From the NCBI GenBank assembly GCA_964636205.1, contig CAZWPF010000102.1:1-8905 (forward strand): DNA of 8,905 bases, written 5' to 3'. Shown here in pieces: positions 6,329 to 8,905 of the stretch. Positions within the stretch are counted from its first letter, which is position 1; each line of letters starts with the position of its first letter. The notes beneath the pieces are model-generated. The model did no database searches and had not been told where the DNA came from. It saw nothing but the letters and a program-made list of their open reading frames with translations. The position numbers and the translations under genes are program-made. This stretch comes from JBEBVQ01 sp964636205 (GTDB lineage Bacteria; Bacteroidota; Bacteroidia; Chitinophagales; Chitinophagaceae).

Positions 6329-7753
6329 ATGGAAATCCGGTGTACACCTGAAGAAGAATCGCTTTTGCGCAAAATAGCCGAGGCTGCTGCTACCCGGCAG
6401 GTACCTGCTTATTTGGTAGGCGGATTCGTACGGGATAAGATTATTGGCAGGCCAACTAAGGATATTGATATAGTTTGCGTTGGTGATGGCATTGAATTGG
6501 CCGGTGAGGTGGCCGCTAAGTTCCGCCCCAAACCACAGGTTCATTTCTTTAAAAATTTTGGTACCGCCCAGATAAAAGCGGGTCAGTTCGAAATCGAATT
6601 TGTAGGAGCCCGTAAGGAGTCCTACCGTTCAGACTCCCGAAAGCCGGAAGTGAGTTCGGGTACACTGAAGGATGATCAAAATCGGCGCGATTTTACGATT
6701 AATGCAATGGCAATCAGTCTGAACCAGTCCGACTTCGGTAGTCTGCTGGATCCTTTTGGCGGGATGGCTGATATTCAGCAAAAACTGATTCGCACCCCTT
6801 TAAATCCGGATATCACGTTCTCGGACGATCCGCTTCGGATGATGCGGGCTATTCGGTTTGCAACCCAATTGGGCTATTCTATTTTTTATGAAACCTACGA
6901 CGCCATTGCCCGTAACCGGGAGCGTATTAAGATCGTGTCGCAGGAGCGAATTACCGATGAATTAAATAAGATTATATTGTGTCCCAAGCCCTCAGTGGGG
7001 TTTGATTTGCTCTATCGCACCGGTTTGCTCCAGGAGTTTTTTCCCCAGATGGTCGATCTGGCAGGTGCTGAATTTATTGATGGTAAGGGACATAAGGACA
7101 ATTTTTATCATACCCTTCAAGTGTTGGATAATGTTGCTACGCGGAGTGGGGATTTATGGCTGCGTTGGGCTGCGATTTTGCATGATATTGGCAAGCCGGC
7201 CACCAAGAAGTATGAGCCGGGCCATGGTTGGACTTTCCACGGTCATGAGGTGGTAGGCGAACGAATGGTTCCCAGAATTTTCCGACAGTTGAAATTGCCT
7301 GCTAATGAGAAAATGAAGTATGTCGCCAAATTGGTCGCCCTGCATCTTCGACCGATTGGCTTGTCGAAAGAGGAGATTACAGATTCGGCAATGAGGCGAT
7401 TGTTATTCGATGCAGGTGAGGAATTGGAGGATTTGATGATTCTTTGTGAGAGCGATATTACTTCGAAGAACAAAGCCAAAGTGAAGCGCTATCTGGCTAA
7501 TTTCGAAATCGTCAGGACTCGGTTAAAAGAAGTTGAGGAGAAAGACAGGATAAGAAATTGGCAGCCCCCCATCGATGGAAAGGAGATCATGGAGATATTC
7601 GATCTAACACCTTCACCGATAGTCGGGGAAATCAAAACAGCTATTCGGGAAGCCATTTTAGATGGCGTGATTCCCAACGATTATCAGGCCGCATATGATT
7701 TTATGCTAGAAGTTGCGGCAGAAAAGCAATTATCCCCTAAGAATAAGGCATAA
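6329..7753 (+). CDS. cca: tRNA CCA-adding enzyme / tRNA nucleotidyltransferase with HD domain
   Basis: This 474-residue class II nucleotidyltransferase is predicted to add or repair the CCA end of tRNAs without a nucleic acid template, in the cytosol. The head domain has LVGGFVRD (29-36) and the catalytic aspartates in DIDIV (Asp45, Asp47). RRDFTINAMA (119-128) and DPLRMMRAIRFA (167-178) are the nucleotide-binding neck motifs, and RITDEL (207-212) follows. An HD domain comes next: GHKDNFYHT (His255, His261), ILHDIGKP (His285-Asp286) and FHGHE (303-307); it is likely an active metal-dependent phosphohydrolase. The C-terminus has PSPIVGEIKTAIREA (428-442), typical of the family. Poly(A) polymerase or a partial A- or CC-adding enzyme cannot be excluded, but no second such gene is present in the window. 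It is divergent from pyrC across the repeat tract and stands alone; its stop lies against the terminator of the convergent lipoprotein gene. Confidence 0.94.
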   Translation: MEIRCTPEEESLLRKIAEAAATRQVPAYLVGGFVRDKIIGRPTKDIDIVCVGDGIELAGEVAAKFRPKPQVHFFKNFGTAQIKAGQFEIEFVGARKESYRSDSRKPEVSSGTLKDDQNRRDFTINAMAISLNQSDFGSLLDPFGGMADIQQKLIRTPLNPDITFSDDPLRMMRAIRFATQLGYSIFYETYDAIARNRERIKIVSQERITDELNKIILCPKPSVGFDLLYRTGLLQEFFPQMVDLAGAEFIDGKGHKDNFYHTLQVLDNVATRSGDLWLRWAAILHDIGKPATKKYEPGHGWTFHGHEVVGERMVPRIFRQLKLPANEKMKYVAKLVALHLRPIGLSKEEITDSAMRRLLFDAGEELEDLMILCESDITSKNKAKVKRYLANFEIVRTRLKEVEEKDRIRNWQPPIDGKEIMEIFDLTPSPIVGEIKTAIREAILDGVIPNDYQAAYDFMLEVAAEKQLSPKNKA

Positions 7754-7782
7754 AAAAACTGCCGGAGTGGTCGCTCCGGCAG
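7752..7782 (-). terminator. Intrinsic terminator of the lipoprotein gene
   Basis: A perfect 9-bp GC-rich stem, CTGCCGGAG (7759-7767) with CTCCGGCAG (7774-7782), has a six-base loop. Read on the minus strand it is followed at once by seven T residues (7758-7752), the classic Rho-independent form. It lies 26 bases after the lipoprotein stop codon, and its T-run overlaps the TAA stop of the convergent cca gene. In the plus direction no T-run follows, so it would serve cca poorly except as a 3' barrier. Confidence 0.93.
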
Positions 7783-7808
7783 CTATATAACATCTGTCTG
7801 CAATACTA

Positions 7809-8462
7809 CTATTGTTTTGTCAGTCTGGTTATAATCTTTCCTTTAATTGGATAATCGGTAGTGTTATAAGTATTGAAATCAGTTTCCTGGAATGTACCAT
7901 TAAACTCAAAGGTAAAAGCGGCTTTTTTAACATCATCTTGAGCCGAAACATCCTCGCCAATTGTGATATCTTTCACGGAGCAATCACCCGACAGGGAAAC
8001 AACGCTTACATTGTTACCTAGGGTAATATTCAAATATGATAATCTGTTATAAGATCTGTCTAATGAATAGGTGTCTCCATTTTCATCGATGGCAGCATTC
8101 CCGGATATGGTTGCAGTATCGTGAACGAAGGAGAAGTAATAGGAGACAACTCCACTCTCTGTTTTTGTAAAACCACCATAACTGAACCCTTCATAAGTAC
8201 CTTCAATCTTAGTTCCTTGTCTGGAACCGCCAAGGAATTCAATAGAGTAGGTTATGGTTTCATCGCCCTCATCCCCGGGATCGTTGTTCCCTCCTGATCC
8301 ACCAGGATTATTATTGTTGTTGTTATTATTATTTGGCTTGGGGTTGGTGGTAGTATTTGTATTGTTATTTTTCGGATCCGGATCGTCTTTCTTAGAACAA
8401 GAACCCAGACCGAGTGACATACCTAACAGCAGTACTGCAAATAGTTTAATGTTTTTAGTCAT
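7809..8462 (-). CDS. Small lipoprotein with Asn/Pro/Gly-rich linker, function unknown
   Basis: This 217-residue protein has a lipoprotein signal peptide: Lys-rich start, hydrophobic core, then LGLGSC with Cys22 as the probable lipidation site. Directly after it, CSKKDD resembles the K(D/E)(D/E) surface-export signal described in Bacteroidota lipoproteins, so an outer-membrane, perhaps surface-exposed, location is likely. Residues 28-66 are a low-complexity linker of Asn, Thr, Pro, Gly and Asp, including nine Asn in a row. The rest (about 67-217) is rich in Ser, Thr, Tyr, Gly and alternating hydrophobic residues, which suggests a compact beta fold; I recognise no family. I use ATG 8462; a TTG at 8468 is in frame but would add only two residues. 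It is a single-gene unit with its own promoter and a strong terminator. It is probably a lineage-restricted protein. Confidence 0.82.
   Translation of the reverse strand: MTKNIKLFAVLLLGMSLGLGSCSKKDDPDPKNNNTNTTTNPKPNNNNNNNNNPGGSGGNNDPGDEGDETITYSIEFLGGSRQGTKIEGTYEGFSYGGFTKTESGVVSYYFSFVHDTATISGNAAIDENGDTYSLDRSYNRLSYLNITLGNNVSVVSLSGDCSVKDITIGEDVSAQDDVKKAAFTFEFNGTFQETDFNTYNTTDYPIKGKIITRLTKQ
8298..8345 (-). repeat. Trinucleotide (Asn-codon) repeat in the lipoprotein linker
   Basis: The plus strand runs ATTATT, GTTGTTGTT, ATTATTATT, which is AAT/AAC asparagine codons on the coding strand. The unit is a multiple of three, so slippage would change the length of the linker between lipid anchor and domain without shifting the frame. 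AAT and AAC are mixed, so it is not a pure microsatellite and may be fairly stable. Confidence 0.8.
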
Positions 8463-8478
8463 CTCCAATTTTTATTTG

Positions 8479-8509
8479 CAAGATAAGGTGTCGATTGCAT
8501 ACATGCAAT
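8479..8509 (-). promoter_or_regulatory. Candidate lipoprotein promoter overlapped by a 16-bp dyad
   Basis: On the minus strand TTG (8508-8506) is followed after 20 bases by TATCTTG (8485-8479), one T short of the TAnnTTTG element. Initiation would fall near 8474, about 12 bases before the ATG. The -33 TTG lies inside a perfect dyad, ATTGCAT-AC-ATGCAAT (8494-8509, 7-bp arms), a plausible operator. The match to the promoter consensus is imperfect, so confidence is modest; the dyad itself is exact. Confidence 0.4.
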
Positions 8510-8732
8510 ACTATTGTGATGAATTATCTCAGTCATCCTGAGGTGGACTATATTTTATTTCCCATTTATATACAAGCAGAATCAGTATCTGCCCGAGCAA
8601 GTACATATTTTTCGGTCGTTTGGTACGTGATAGTTTTGCGTGCAAATTCAAGCGCATGTATAACTATGGTTCCCCGAAATTCGGAAAAACCGTTCTTCCG
8701 GCTCTTGTATAAATCTTTTTTATTTTATGATC
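8510..8732. other. Gene-free intergenic stretch with small hairpins
   Basis: I find no convincing gene, tRNA or known RNA here. Small structures include a two-part hairpin, ATAGTT (8630-8635) with AACTAT (8662-8667) enclosing TGCG (8637-8640) with CGCA (8653-8656), and CGGAA (8682-8686) with TTCCG (8696-8700), followed by a T-rich run at 8715-8724. The open frame at 8495-8824 on the plus strand has no ribosome site and runs into the repeat array, so I do not call it. Confidence 0.5.
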
Positions 8733-8905
8733 GTTCACGCAGAGTACGCAAAGCTTTTCCGCAGAGGCCGCAAAGGTTTAGAATATGTATCATCTTCTCT
8801 GCGCTCTTTGCGAGAAATAAATAGGTTCACGCGAAGGACGCAAAGTCATTCGCAGAGGCCGCAAAGGTTTAGAATATGTATCATCTTCTCTGCGCTCTTT
8901 GCGAG
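8733..8905. repeat. Tandem array of about 91-bp hairpin units built from CGCAGAG/CGCAAAG motifs
   Basis: Two units are visible: 8733-8824 and 8825-8905, the second cut by the window edge. Within them 55 bp (8760-8814) recur exactly at 8851-8905, offset 91; the preceding parts, starting GTTCACGC, are similar but diverged and differ by one base in length. Each unit contains short motifs at about nine-base spacing: CGCAGAG-TA-CGCAAAG, CGCAGAG-GC-CGCAAAG, and inverted CTCTGCG-CT-CTTTGCG. The two arms can pair: CGCAAAG 8747-8753 with CTTTGCG 8806-8812, and CGCAGAG 8760-8766 with CTCTGCG 8797-8803, leaving a loop of 30 bases. The second unit keeps all four arms (8839-8845, 8851-8857, 8888-8894, 8897-8903). 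Motifs like these occur, as I recall, as dispersed intergenic repeats in many environmental bacteria; no function is known to me. Confidence 0.93.

Noticed and set aside
6075..6347. Minus-strand open frame of 90 codons rich in Arg-Glu repeats
   Set aside because: It is the translation of the GAGAAA strand of the repeat tract and overlaps the start of cca; no start context or domain supports it.
8254..8541. Plus-strand open frame with a very hydrophobic Leu/Val stretch that could look like a membrane segment
   Set aside because: The Leu/Val run is the complement of the Asn/Gly/Pro codons of the lipoprotein linker.
8495..8824. Plus-strand open frame of 109 codons
   Set aside because: It has no ribosome site, no recognisable motif, and its 3' third is the hairpin repeat.
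8733..8905. Possible CRISPR array because a 55-bp sequence repeats with a 36-bp interval
   Set aside because: The repeat is too long, the interval sequences resemble each other, the unit has internal inverted arms, and there are no cas genes. It fits a hairpin-type intergenic repeat.

Overview
The window looks like chromosomal DNA from a member of the Bacteroidota, perhaps from the Saprospiria or Chitinophagia side, but the exact lineage is uncertain. Four things point there. Several starts carry the Bacteroidota-type -7 promoter element TAnnTTTG, and most starts lack a convincing Shine-Dalgarno site. The dihydroorotase has the QVHFREPG active-site variant that I associate with this phylum. 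The small lipoprotein has a lysine and acidic residues just after its lipidated cysteine, like the phylum's surface-export signal. The cyclase has the phylum's common layout of periplasmic helical repeats, coiled coil, one membrane helix and a cytoplasmic catalytic domain.

Layout. Bases 1-196 hold no gene, only a weak hairpin. Bases 197-3267 (minus strand) hold an HD-domain phosphohydrolase, a YitT-family membrane protein overlapping it by 4 bp (ATGA), and, 111 bp further on, a membrane-bound class III adenylate cyclase. A TTG/TAnnTTTG promoter precedes the HD gene. Bases 3379-6029 (minus strand) hold dihydroorotase followed by a MutS-like ATPase; their stop and start codons share one base (TAATG), so they form an operon. 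Bases 6030-6328 separate this operon from a divergent gene and are filled by a strikingly pyrimidine-rich, nested tandem-repeat tract based on TTTCTC. Bases 6329-7753 (plus strand) encode a tRNA CCA-adding enzyme with a C-terminal HD domain. Bases 7752-7782 form a clear intrinsic terminator for the convergent minus-strand lipoprotein gene at 7809-8462. Bases 8463-8905 hold no gene; they contain the lipoprotein promoter with a 16-bp dyad and, at the window edge, the start of a tandem array of about 91-bp hairpin-forming units built from CGCAGAG and CGCAAAG motifs.

Most of the genes are core or housekeeping: pyrimidine synthesis, tRNA 3'-end maturation and a MutS paralogue. The adenylate cyclase, HD protein and YitT protein may form a small signalling group, but that link rests on gene order only. 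I see no transposase, phage, CRISPR, toxin or defence genes and no clearly new multi-gene system. The most unusual material is non-coding: the polypyrimidine tract between the divergent genes and the terminal hairpin-repeat array.
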